Source of the DNA: Pseudomonadota bacterium
Lineage (GTDB): Bacteria; Pseudomonadota; Gammaproteobacteria; Halothiobacillales; Halothiobacillaceae
Assembly (NCBI GenBank): GCA_021795795.1
Contig: JAJYPA010000346.1
Location: 1 to 8,475 of the forward strand
Length of the DNA stretch: 8,475 nucleotides
Direction: 5' to 3'
Of the stretch, positions 1-6,372 are shown in pieces (position 1 is the stretch's first letter; every line of letters starts with the position of its first letter). A program made the position numbers and the translations under genes. The notes under the pieces are model-generated. The model did no database searches, was not told the DNA's origin, and saw nothing but the letters and a program-made list of their open reading frames with translations.

Positions 1-221
1 TGGGGCAGATCGCGGCGCTTGGCTTCGACGATGGCGAGTTTTTCGTTGCGGTACTCCAGCACATAGTCGGCAATCTCGGGCTTGCCGCGTTGCCCTGCCC
101 CCTGGAGCCGTCCCTCGGTGATCCGATACTCCCGGAGCACACGGCTGCCCTCCACCACGCCCCAGCCAGCGGCCTTGAGGGCGGGGTCAACCAGTTGGGC
201 GCGGGTGTCGGCTTCGTTCAT
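1..221 (-). CDS. hsdR: HsdR, Type I restriction endonuclease subunit, N-terminal fragment
   Basis: HsdR is the restriction and DNA-translocating subunit of a Type I system. Only its first 73 codons are inside the window; the gene runs off the left edge. Reading from the ATG at 221-219, the protein starts MNEADTRAQLVDPALKAAGW, typical of the HsdR N-terminal nuclease domain. It then shows a PD-(D/E)xK-like core: Asp52 in IADYVLEYRN, followed by Glu66 and Lys68 in LAIVEAKRR. The helicase/translocase motor that should follow is not visible. The start lies 10 nt after the stop of the upstream DUF262 gene, so it is the last visible gene of one operon. The Shine-Dalgarno is weak; a GGAG in the end of the upstream gene is the closest candidate, which suggests coupled translation. 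The identification rests on the nuclease motif and on hsdM and hsdS in the same operon. Confidence 0.88.
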   Translation of the reverse strand, partial: MNEADTRAQLVDPALKAAGWGVVEGSRVLREYRITEGRLQGAGQRGKPEIADYVLEYRNEKLAIVEAKRRDLP

Positions 222-231
222 AGATCTTACG

Positions 232-2061
232 TTAGCTCCAAATAATTTCGCAGAGTCGTCGAATCAGCTTCTGCCGTTCGTCAATATCTACCTTCTGAAA
301 TGTCTCGTGGGGCCTAAACGGGACGCCTAGCTGTTGCATCATGCCGGTGAAATTCGGATTGCTATCATAAGTCTTAGGATGCAGCGACTTAACCAGCAAA
401 TTTTCTTTAATATAATGCTGAAGTTTTTCACTGTAAGGCGCCGCACCATAGGATTGATTTGTACCCTGCGGTAAAAGCACCAAATCTCCAATTCGGTTTC
501 GATAAACATCAAACTCATGTTTTTGCTCAAACTCGTCACGATGGTCGTCAAACTTGTTAGCCCAGATGTGTTCGACCTCAAAAGGTTTGGCCCCGGAACT
601 TACAAAAAAGGTAGAAAAGTTTGCCGATGAACCGGACTGCTGTTCAATAAACCCAGTGATCCGCGCAAGAAGGAATTTTACAAAATAGCGGTTCATGCCA
701 TGCAATCTAAACTCATTAACACCATCCCATTTCTCCGGCATTTCGGCTAACTTATTCCGCAACACATTTTCCAAATCAACAAGGTCTTTGCCCCGAATCT
801 CCTTGACTAAAGAATACATGGTGTATCGAATTGAGCTGGCGCCAAACTTCCTGAAATTTACTGAACGCCTAACAGCGAACGTCTCTAAGAATCGTGCAAC
901 CTCATTTATCTTTTGGCGCGTAATTTCCAAGTTATCTGAAGAATTTAGTGAGGCAAGCATTAGCGGAAAACTCAATGAATCGGCTATGCCCCAGTTGTGT
1001 TGGTAAAAAACATGTTCCCAGCCCGGTTTCTCTTCTTTTTGCGCTTCCAGGATATTGATGTAGGCCCGCAAATAAAACCTCATTTCTTGGTGCATCAGCT
1101 TACTAAAGTCGATGGAAGAATTCGGAGTCACCCCAATCTTTGCAAGATTATCTCGAAACCAGCTATGGAAGCGGGTGCCAATCTTCTCAAAGTCTTCGTT
1201 TGACGACCCAGCTTTACTTTGACGAATCGTATCGGCATACTGACTTCTCAACCATGCCTGAAAGAACTTCTGATCTTCTTCTTTGCTGTAAGCGTGCAAT
1301 TCTTGAACAGATTCCTTCCAGAAGTGGTTGACCTTGTCGCGTTCAGTGGCGTCCTTGAACCGTGAAAGGATATAGCCCTTGAGCATTTCCGTTGAGGTTA
1401 AGTTCAACCCGCGATCATTCATCGACTCGAAGATCGTGTAAGCGCTATCATCGGAATAGGCGGTAATCTCGACAAGAATCACATTGTACTTCAGCCAGTC
1501 GAGAAAATAAGGCAAAGCCTTCCCCTTCACTTCCTCTGGAAACGCCTCATCGATGTCGGCGTAGCGACGCGCCATGTTGATCGTTGACTCGTCATCTTCC
1601 GCTCGTGGGATGTAGTTACCTGTATGAAACAACTTTTCTAGACAGGGCCTTCGCTCTTCGACATCTATATTAAACGACTTCTGCCCATACTTCTCCGAGA
1701 AAATCAACGGCTCGACCGACTCATTGCCGCCCTGTTCCTTCTGCAGATTGTTCAAATAGATCAGGAAGAGGGTTAGCGAGGTCAGGCGCTGTTGGCCATC
1801 GATTATGCTCTTCTTGCCATTTTTACTGCTGACGACAAATGGTCCAAGGTAGTAGTTGCTGTATAGCTCGACCGAACCCCGAGCATCGCCCTCAGTATAG
1901 GCAGCAAGAAATGTGGATGTCAGGTCTGTTACTAGTTGCTCTATATGTTTCTGCTCCCAGCTATATTCACGTTGGTAATAGTCAACGGTATATTTGCGCT
2001 CATTCAGCACATTAAATATAGTTCGGTCGTCTGCATCAATCTTGCGATCTTCGTTGCTCAT
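232..2061 (-). CDS. DUF262/DUF1524 (GmrSD-like) nuclease within the hsd operon
   Basis: This 609-residue protein has the two-part layout of GmrSD-like proteins. The N-terminal DUF262 part shows YQREYSWE at residues 29-36 and the signature IDGQQRLTSL at 88-97; this region is a ParB-like NTPase domain in known members. The C-terminal DUF1524 part is an HNH-type nuclease: VEHI with His498, RNRIGDLVLLP at 521-531, Asn535, and the closing YSEKLQHY at 543-550. The length fits a complete fused protein. GmrSD itself is a Type IV enzyme that cuts glucosylated 5-hydroxymethylcytosine DNA; the substrate here is not known. The gene sits 10 nt after hsdS and 10 nt before hsdR, so it is co-transcribed with them. 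It is visibly more AT-rich than hsdM, particularly in its 3' half, which suggests separate acquisition. The family call is secure; the role (second restriction activity, anti-phage back-up or abortive effector) is inference. Confidence 0.9.
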   Translation of the reverse strand: MSNEDRKIDADDRTIFNVLNERKYTVDYYQREYSWEQKHIEQLVTDLTSTFLAAYTEGDARGSVELYSNYYLGPFVVSSKNGKKSIIDGQQRLTSLTLFLIYLNNLQKEQGGNESVEPLIFSEKYGQKSFNIDVEERRPCLEKLFHTGNYIPRAEDDESTINMARRYADIDEAFPEEVKGKALPYFLDWLKYNVILVEITAYSDDSAYTIFESMNDRGLNLTSTEMLKGYILSRFKDATERDKVNHFWKESVQELHAYSKEEDQKFFQAWLRSQYADTIRQSKAGSSNEDFEKIGTRFHSWFRDNLAKIGVTPNSSIDFSKLMHQEMRFYLRAYINILEAQKEEKPGWEHVFYQHNWGIADSLSFPLMLASLNSSDNLEITRQKINEVARFLETFAVRRSVNFRKFGASSIRYTMYSLVKEIRGKDLVDLENVLRNKLAEMPEKWDGVNEFRLHGMNRYFVKFLLARITGFIEQQSGSSANFSTFFVSSGAKPFEVEHIWANKFDDHRDEFEQKHEFDVYRNRIGDLVLLPQGTNQSYGAAPYSEKLQHYIKENLLVKSLHPKTYDSNPNFTGMMQQLGVPFRPHETFQKVDIDERQKLIRRLCEIIWS

Positions 2062-2071
2062 AGCTGCACCA

Positions 2072-3283
2072 TTACATGTCTCCAGAGAAAATCTCGCGGA
2101 TAAATGATCGATTAAGTTTGTCTAAAGCGAGCAGTTTTCTGGTGTAGATTGATTCTAGTTGTTGCGTTTTCTCCTGTAGGCAACCCAATATCTCGTTGAT
2201 ATGCATTTGCTTATGGAGAGACGGAAACGATATTTTTATCGTTTTTAGCAGTCTTGCCTTAATTCCCTTTACTGTTGCGCCGGTCCCCATAGCCTGAATC
2301 TTTGACTGAACTGTTTGTGACATAAGAGAATACTTTAGAAACGTGCCATTTATATTCTGGAGATCCGGCTGCATTATGATTATTCGCTGTGCAAATACCA
2401 CCTTTTCTTTGGTGTTAAGTTGAGCTATATTTGCTAATGGCGCCTCTGTAGTAAATAGTACATCTCCCATTTTCGGTATTCCGCGCGTCATCCAGGTTTC
2501 GTATGTATCTGGAGCAACAAACTCAATTGGATTTGATTGGAGGTAGCCCATCTTGATATTCTTCGCTGTAATTAGACGCAAGCCATTTTCAGTCTTCTTT
2601 GGCGTCCTGCCACGATAGTCTATAAACCTTGTGATTTCTCCTAGCGGTTTTTCCACCCATCCCTCACCCCGCTGCGAAAACACTGCATTCAGATAGCTCT
2701 CAAAGACCTCGCGGGCATTCTGGAGATTCTTCTCGGCGTTCGCTTTCGCGGTCGCTATGCCTTCAAAGGCTTCGTCGAGGATGGCGACGATGCGGCGCTG
2801 CTCGGGGAGGGGTGGGACTGGTATGTTGATAGCCTTATAGGCATCGCTATTTAGGTTGCGTATGCCTGTAGAGTGACTCTGCATTGATTCAGTTCTTCCA
2901 GACAGATAAACCCAGAAGAGATATTTATGGAGATATGCAGAGTCGAGTATATTTGGCTCTTTAACGCGAATGGCCGACGTGAAATTACTAAAAGAAAAAT
3001 TCCCTTCTTTTTTATCAAAAAATACAACGCGCCCTACCGGTTGTTTTGGGCCTCCGCCTGACTTTTCAAGGATGATATCACCATATTTAAGGCGTCTTTT
3101 ACTATATTGCTTAGCCTCAACATCAAGGTACGCAATATCTGAATCATCAAGTCTTCCATCTTTAGTAAAATTGGTATTTCTAATAACACCAACGGGGATA
3201 AACGGCTCAACTTTTCCTTTCCAAAGCCCATTTATAAATTGGCAGGCATCCGCTAGTGACTGTTCCTTCCATCCCTCCCTCAC
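2072..3283 (-). CDS. hsdS: HsdS, Type I DNA specificity subunit
   Basis: HsdS reads the bipartite target sequence for the methylase (M2S) and the full restriction complex. The 403-residue protein has the expected two-repeat layout: a first target recognition domain (about 1-150), the central conserved helix region with PVPPLPEQRRIVAILDEAFE around 155-174, a second recognition domain (about 205-350), and a terminal helix region ending KLNRSFIREIFSGDM. The second helix repeat carries a degenerate form of the LPEQ motif (SLHKQMHINEIL). The start is GTG at 3283-3281; it overlaps the hsdM stop as GTGA, and a G-rich stretch just upstream can serve as ribosome binding site, so translation is probably coupled. 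The recognition domains are AT-rich while the central conserved part is GC-rich, a mosaic that fits domain swapping. The recognized sequence cannot be predicted by eye. Confidence 0.95.
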   Translation of the reverse strand: MREGWKEQSLADACQFINGLWKGKVEPFIPVGVIRNTNFTKDGRLDDSDIAYLDVEAKQYSKRRLKYGDIILEKSGGGPKQPVGRVVFFDKKEGNFSFSNFTSAIRVKEPNILDSAYLHKYLFWVYLSGRTESMQSHSTGIRNLNSDAYKAINIPVPPLPEQRRIVAILDEAFEGIATAKANAEKNLQNAREVFESYLNAVFSQRGEGWVEKPLGEITRFIDYRGRTPKKTENGLRLITAKNIKMGYLQSNPIEFVAPDTYETWMTRGIPKMGDVLFTTEAPLANIAQLNTKEKVVFAQRIIIMQPDLQNINGTFLKYSLMSQTVQSKIQAMGTGATVKGIKARLLKTIKISFPSLHKQMHINEILGCLQEKTQQLESIYTRKLLALDKLNRSFIREIFSGDM

Positions 3284-4734
3284 AACAACCCCCGAATTGC
3301 CGCCAGCACCTCAGCGCTCTCAGCGTCCAGTGCGGCTATCTCATCCAGGATCTCCTCCGGGCTGCGAAGCACCTTCTCATCACCGCCATTCGGATTCTTG
3401 GCTGACAGGTCATAGGTGCGAGTGTCGATCCCGGATACGTCCACGGTCCACGACTGCGGCGAGTCGGCCTTGGTCTTCTGCAGTGTGACAAACTCGGCCA
3501 GATCGTTGTCATTGAGGGGGTTGGTCTTCCCCATGTTCCGTCCGGGGTTTAGCTGGTAATACCAGACCTTGCGCGTCGGCGCGCCCTTCTCGAAGAACAG
3601 CACCACGGTCTTCACACCAGCACCCTGGAATGTACCTCCCGGCAGGTCCAGGACCGTATGCAGGTTGCAGTCTTGCAGTAGGAGCTTGCGCAGACTGACC
3701 GAGGCATTGTCCGTATTGCTCAAGAAGGTGTTCTTAATGACCACGCCCGCCCGGCCACCCGCCTTCAATATTCGGATGAAGTGCTGCAGAAACAGGAACG
3801 CCGTCTCGCCGGTCTTGATGGGGAAGTTTTGTTGAACCTCCTTGCGCTCCTTCCCACCAAAGGGCGGATTCGCCAGCACCACATCCACCCGGTCTTTTGG
3901 CTGGATGTCCATGAGGTTCTCGGCCAGGGTATTGGTGTGGACGATGTTCGGCGCGTCGATGCCATGCAGGATCATGTTCATGATGCCGATCACGTAGGCC
4001 AGACTCTTTTTCTCTTTGCCGTAGAAGGTGCGCTCCTGCAGCGTCTGCATATCGCCGGTGGTCAGTCCCGGCTGGGACTTGAGATAGTCAAAAGCCTCAC
4101 AGAGAAACCCTGCAGAGCCCACGGCGCCATCATAGACCTTCTCGCCGACCTTGGGTGCCACCACCTGCACGATAGCTCGGATCAGAGGGCGTGGGGTATA
4201 GTATTCACCGCCATTCCGCCCGGCGTTGCCCATATTCTTGATCTTGGCTTCGTAGAGATGGGAGAGTTCATGCTTCTCTGTCTGGGACCGGAAACGCAGC
4301 CCATCAATGATTTCCACGATCTCCCGCAGGTTGTACCCACTATGGATCTTGTTTTTGATCTCACTGAAGATCTCGCCGATCTTGTATTCAATGGTGTTGG
4401 ATCCCTTCGCCCGCAGCTTGAAGCCCGCCAGGTAGGGAAACAGGCGGATGTTCACGAAGTCCCGGAGATCGTCCCCGGACAGGGCCTTGTGATGGTCAAT
4501 CTTGCCGTCTGCCGTCATGGGTGCCGCCCAGTGCTCCCAGCGGAAGGCATCGTCCAGAATGAACGTGTAGGGGCGCCCCTCCAGCTCCGCCTCCATCGCC
4601 CGGTCCTGCTCCAAGGCGTCCAGATACTTCAGGAACAGTAACCAGGAGGTCTGTTCGGTGTAGTCGAGTTCGCTGGAGGAGCCTGCATCCTTGTGGAGGA
4701 TGTCATCGATATTCTTGAAGGCTTGCTCGAACAT
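3280..4734 (-). CDS. hsdM: HsdM, Type I N6-adenine DNA methyltransferase subunit
   Basis: HsdM transfers a methyl group from S-adenosylmethionine to adenine N6 at the site chosen by HsdS. The 484-residue protein is of normal length. It has the N-terminal helical domain (LDYTEQTSWLLFLKYLDALE at about 23-42), then GGEYYTPRPL at 175-184 ahead of the catalytic domain, the cofactor motif I DGAVGSAGFL at 202-211, and the catalytic motif IV NPPFGG at 289-294. Motif I has Gly where many members have Pro (DPA.GS.GF). The chosen ATG gives the standard MFEQAFKNIDDIL start; an AGAGAG stretch just upstream is a modest ribosome binding site. It is the first gene of the operon and shares 4 nt with hsdS. Its sequence is clearly richer in GC than hsdS and the DUF262 gene. 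Confidence 0.97.
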   Translation of the reverse strand: MFEQAFKNIDDILHKDAGSSSELDYTEQTSWLLFLKYLDALEQDRAMEAELEGRPYTFILDDAFRWEHWAAPMTADGKIDHHKALSGDDLRDFVNIRLFPYLAGFKLRAKGSNTIEYKIGEIFSEIKNKIHSGYNLREIVEIIDGLRFRSQTEKHELSHLYEAKIKNMGNAGRNGGEYYTPRPLIRAIVQVVAPKVGEKVYDGAVGSAGFLCEAFDYLKSQPGLTTGDMQTLQERTFYGKEKKSLAYVIGIMNMILHGIDAPNIVHTNTLAENLMDIQPKDRVDVVLANPPFGGKERKEVQQNFPIKTGETAFLFLQHFIRILKAGGRAGVVIKNTFLSNTDNASVSLRKLLLQDCNLHTVLDLPGGTFQGAGVKTVVLFFEKGAPTRKVWYYQLNPGRNMGKTNPLNDNDLAEFVTLQKTKADSPQSWTVDVSGIDTRTYDLSAKNPNGGDEKVLRSPEEILDEIAALDAESAEVLAAIRGLL

Positions 4735-4853
4735 GCGTCTCTCTTGCGGTCAGTGGTGGGTATCGCTCGCCTGAATATAAGCCATTGGAGGCATGGCGGG
4801 AAGCCGTAAGGGATTTCTACTGAATTTTGGTGCGCTATTTAATGCATCCCCTG

Positions 4854-4871
4854 GAGCAAATGCTCTCGAGA
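4854..4871. repeat. Two adjoining palindromes upstream of hsdM
   Basis: GAGCA (4854-4858) and TGCTC (4861-4865) form an inverted repeat with a 2-nt spacer. It overlaps by two bases a perfect 8-bp palindrome TCTCGAGA at 4864-4871. They lie 120-137 nt upstream of the hsdM start, in the probable leader or promoter zone, so an operator is possible. Short palindromes also arise by chance. Confidence 0.4.
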
Positions 4872-4941
4872 ATATGTGATTTCTATAATTTACATTTGCA
4901 TAAACAGAAATAAAATATACGCCCATTAAAGTTACGGAATA

Positions 4942-4961
4942 ACGACTTGTGTGAAAGTCGT
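4942..4961. repeat. Inverted repeat ACGACTT-N6-AAGTCGT
   Basis: Perfect 7-bp arms (4942-4948 and 4955-4961) flank a 6-nt loop. The symmetry extends imperfectly outward to GGAAT and ATTATCC, and the octamer CCATTAAA occurs on both sides at 4923-4930 and 4968-4975. There is no T-run, so a terminator is unlikely. The position in the shared upstream region suggests an operator for the hsd operon, which is inference. Confidence 0.5.
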
Positions 4962-5057
4962 AATTATCCATTAAAATAAACGGAATTTTCATGTAATGCA
5001 AGATATTGGGTAAGTTTGTGTGTTCTTTGAAGCTGGTTGTAGCAATGTGGCAACCTG

Positions 5058-5087
5058 TTTACATCCTGCTGATCGATGGTGTACAAT
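5058..5087 (+). promoter_or_regulatory. Candidate sigma70 promoter for the 5163 gene
   Basis: TTTACA (5058-5063) and TACAAT (5082-5087) match the -35 and -10 hexamers at five of six positions each, with an 18-nt spacer. The expected transcription start is near 5094, about 70 nt before the ATG at 5163. It is the best rightward promoter visible in the divergent gap. Confidence 0.55.
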
Positions 5088-5105
5088 TATCCTATGCTAC
5101 TGATC

Positions 5106-5121
5106 GCATTAGGACTAATGC
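5106..5121. promoter_or_regulatory. Perfect 7-bp inverted repeat, candidate operator
   Basis: GCATTAG (5106-5112) and CTAATGC (5115-5121) are exact reverse complements separated by GA. The site lies just after the predicted transcription start of the candidate promoter at 5058-5087, where a bound repressor would block early transcription. The DNA-binding-like domain of the 5163 gene product is one possible ligand; nothing in the sequence proves this. Confidence 0.5.
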
Positions 5122-5162
5122 TTCGTTTAATAGTCGAAAATTCGTTATTTTAAAGGAAAAAA

Positions 5163-5978
5163 ATGACAAAATGTAAACTCCACCCGGTGTCTGCGGCAGG
5201 GAAATATATTGGTTTGACACAGCATCTGCTGTTTTTTGTCCTGGGAATATCCGGGTTATTGATTATTGTGCATCCCTTCTTGTGGACTGCATTGGCTTGT
5301 TACGGATGGTGTGCGCTCTTTCTGCTGTCGTTTTGTGGAATCTTCATGGTGGATGTCGCGCTGCGTTGGCGGATGTTGGATACTCGTTCAGTAAAAGAGG
5401 GCTGGGCCATCGGCGAGCAATGGGTTTCACCCGCTCGTATGGTGCGCCGCATCCGCTATGCTCATCGCGCCGCTTTCCCTTCCGCGATTCTGCAGAGCGG
5501 TGCAGTCGGGCGGAACATTCGAGCGCCAAAGCAAGCCCAAGGGCGGCAAAGCCACCGCTCTCCACGTCGCCAGGCAGGTGCTGCCCAGAAAAACAAAAGC
5601 AGCGGCGATGCAGGGGGCGGCGGTGAGGGCGACCCAGAAGACACGATCGATACCGATGCACTGAACACAACGCATGCGGCAAATTCTTTTTCCCGCATTG
5701 CCCATCCATCTCGTCCACCATTCTCCGCTCCCGCCCAGTTTTTTTCTTTCCGAGATCTGGCTATTCGCTGGTCGTGCAGCGCAAAAACGCTCCGGAATAA
5801 AGTTTCCACAGGAAAATTGCCACGCCCGACCAACCTACCTATCGGCCCCCGCTGGCCCCTGGTCGTCATCGAAGCTCTTGAACGGGGCGAGTGGAAGGTA
5901 CCCGAACCGGCAGCGCCGACCACCGTCCCCGCACGCCGTGGACGCCCTCCCATCGCTGCATCCAGGTCATCGTCATGA
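5163..5978 (+). CDS. Putative membrane protein with C-terminal helix-turn-helix-like domain
   Basis: I do not recognize this 271-residue protein as a whole. The start is supported by AAAGGA at 5152-5157, five nt before the ATG. Residues about 20-66 form two closely spaced hydrophobic segments (HLLFFVLGISGLLIIVHPFL, then WTALACYGWCALFLLSFCGI and on), followed by a basic stretch (RMVRRIRYAHR at 92-102). Residues about 110-190 are low-complexity, rich in Gly, Ser, Gln and Arg. Residues about 192-245 resemble an AlpA/MerR-like winged helix (FFSFRDLAIRWSCSAKTLRN, then a Gly-Lys-Leu-Pro turn and GPRWPL). An AT-hook-like RRGRPP follows at 258-263. The gene precedes oriT, so a membrane-tethered regulator or oriT-associated protein is possible. 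No start codon lies in frame just before the C-terminal domain, so it is either part of this fusion or separated by a frameshift. The gene is likely real; the central linker may not be native. Confidence 0.6.
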   Translation: MTKCKLHPVSAAGKYIGLTQHLLFFVLGISGLLIIVHPFLWTALACYGWCALFLLSFCGIFMVDVALRWRMLDTRSVKEGWAIGEQWVSPARMVRRIRYAHRAAFPSAILQSGAVGRNIRAPKQAQGRQSHRSPRRQAGAAQKNKSSGDAGGGGEGDPEDTIDTDALNTTHAANSFSRIAHPSRPPFSAPAQFFSFRDLAIRWSCSAKTLRNKVSTGKLPRPTNLPIGPRWPLVVIEALERGEWKVPEPAAPTTVPARRGRPPIAASRSSS

Positions 5979-6098
5979 TGACCAGAGCCATTCCTTCATT
6001 CGTTTTACCCAGGCCGCTGAATCGTTTTTGGAGCCTGCCGTCCATACGGACTGTGCAAACGCAAGTCCCTCGGTGCATGGCTGGGTGCGTGCCGGTAT

Positions 6099-6123
6099 GC
6101 ATCGATTCCCGTAGGTGCGATGC
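6099..6123. repeat. Inverted repeat beside nic
   Basis: Perfect 6-bp arms, GCATCG and CGATGC, enclose a 13-nt loop that contains TCCCGTAGGT. By analogy with IncP oriT this is the likely site for the relaxosome accessory protein encoded at 6373. Confidence 0.6.
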
Positions 6124-6127
6124 GTTA

Positions 6128-6135
6128 TATCCTGC
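6128..6135 (+). other. Putative nic site TATCCTG^C
   Basis: TATCCTGC matches the IncP-family nick consensus YATCCTG^Y at every position. Cleavage would fall between 6134 and 6135 on the plus strand, with the relaxase tyrosine becoming attached to the 5' end at 6135. The neighbouring inverted repeat and the relaxase type support the call. Confidence 0.65.
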
Positions 6136-6158
6136 CACTCACCAGCAGAACGTGCGAC

Positions 6159-6189
6159 AGACCACATCCTCTCACTCTCGGTGTGGTCT
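6159..6189. repeat. Inverted repeat AGACCACA-N15-TGTGGTCT
   Basis: Perfect 8-bp arms (6159-6166 and 6182-6189) begin 24 nt after the presumed nick position. It could bind a relaxosome protein or help re-ligation at the end of transfer. There is no T-run typical of a terminator. Confidence 0.5.
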
Positions 6190-6256
6190 TGCGTATGGCA
6201 CGGCGGGGATTTGCCGAAGCGACTTGGCTTACGCAGTCTGTATCGAAGCAAGCCAT

Positions 6257-6349
6257 GTTTTCCCCCCGCTCCCTTCGGTCACGGTGGAAAAACTGCTTGG
6301 TCAGGGTTTCACCCCGACACCCCGCACGGCTCCCTGCGGTCGCCCGTGC
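6257..6349 (+). repeat. Two hairpins with a shared GCTCCCTKCGGTCRC core
   Basis: GCTCCCTTCGGTCAC (6268-6282) and GCTCCCTGCGGTCGC (6329-6343) agree at 13 of 15 positions, 61 nt apart. Each is flanked by complementary arms of different sequence: GTTTTCC with GGAAAAAC around the first (6257-6293, imperfect, possible UUCG loop), and GCACGG (6324-6329) with CCGTGC (6344-6349) around the second. The second hairpin ends 11 nt before the mobC Shine-Dalgarno. They may be protein-binding sites or a regulatory leader RNA. Confidence 0.5.
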
Positions 6350-6372
6350 TATCAGCCTGCGGAGTTTGAGCG

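Larger units (their letters stand above)
4735..5162. other. AT-rich divergent intergenic region
   Basis: This 428-nt gap separates the leftward hsd operon from the rightward mobilization block, so it must hold promoters for both. It is much more AT-rich than the genes beside it, especially 4880-5000. It contains several small palindromes and one good rightward promoter candidate, listed separately. No convincing leftward promoter for hsdM could be fixed by eye, although the segment 4880-4990 is AT-rich enough to hold one. I see no convincing gene here. Confidence 0.7.
6040..6190 (+). other. Candidate origin of transfer (oriT), IncP-like
   Basis: The region contains an IncP-type nick motif (6128-6135) preceded by an inverted repeat GCATCG (6099-6104) / CGATGC (6118-6123), whose right arm ends 11 nt before the presumed nick. 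In RP4 a TraJ-binding inverted repeat lies in the same relation to nic. Upstream there is GGACT (6048-6052) / AGTCC (6064-6068), and downstream AGACCACA (6159-6166) / TGTGGTCT (6182-6189), both possible accessory protein sites. It lies 5' of a MobC-family gene and a MOBP-type relaxase, as expected. The outer limits are approximate. Confidence 0.7.
5979..6372. other. Non-coding oriT and mobC leader region
   Basis: This 394-nt stretch carries open frames without family features, and I treat it as non-coding. It holds an IncP-like nic motif, an inverted repeat beside it, further hairpins, and two structured repeats ahead of mobC, described in separate entries. The layout (oriT immediately upstream of the relaxosome gene and relaxase) is normal for mobilizable plasmids. 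Confidence 0.75.

Noticed and set aside
2970..3488. 172-codon plus-strand open frame
   Set aside because: It crosses the hsdM/hsdS junction on the opposite strand and has a low-complexity translation.
3781..4641. 286-codon plus-strand open frame
   Set aside because: It is the antisense of hsdM, whose methylase motifs fix the true strand and frame.
4750..5001. 83-codon minus-strand open frame just upstream of hsdM
   Set aside because: It covers the AT-rich palindromic promoter zone, has no recognizable domain, and no clear ribosome binding site was seen; it is more likely non-coding leader.
5462..5953. 163-codon minus-strand open frame
   Set aside because: It is antisense to the 5163 gene, with a compositionally biased translation and no family features.
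6159..6189. Intrinsic terminator after the 5163 gene
   Set aside because: The hairpin is good, but the sequence after it is not T-rich and the position inside the oriT region favours a protein-binding site.
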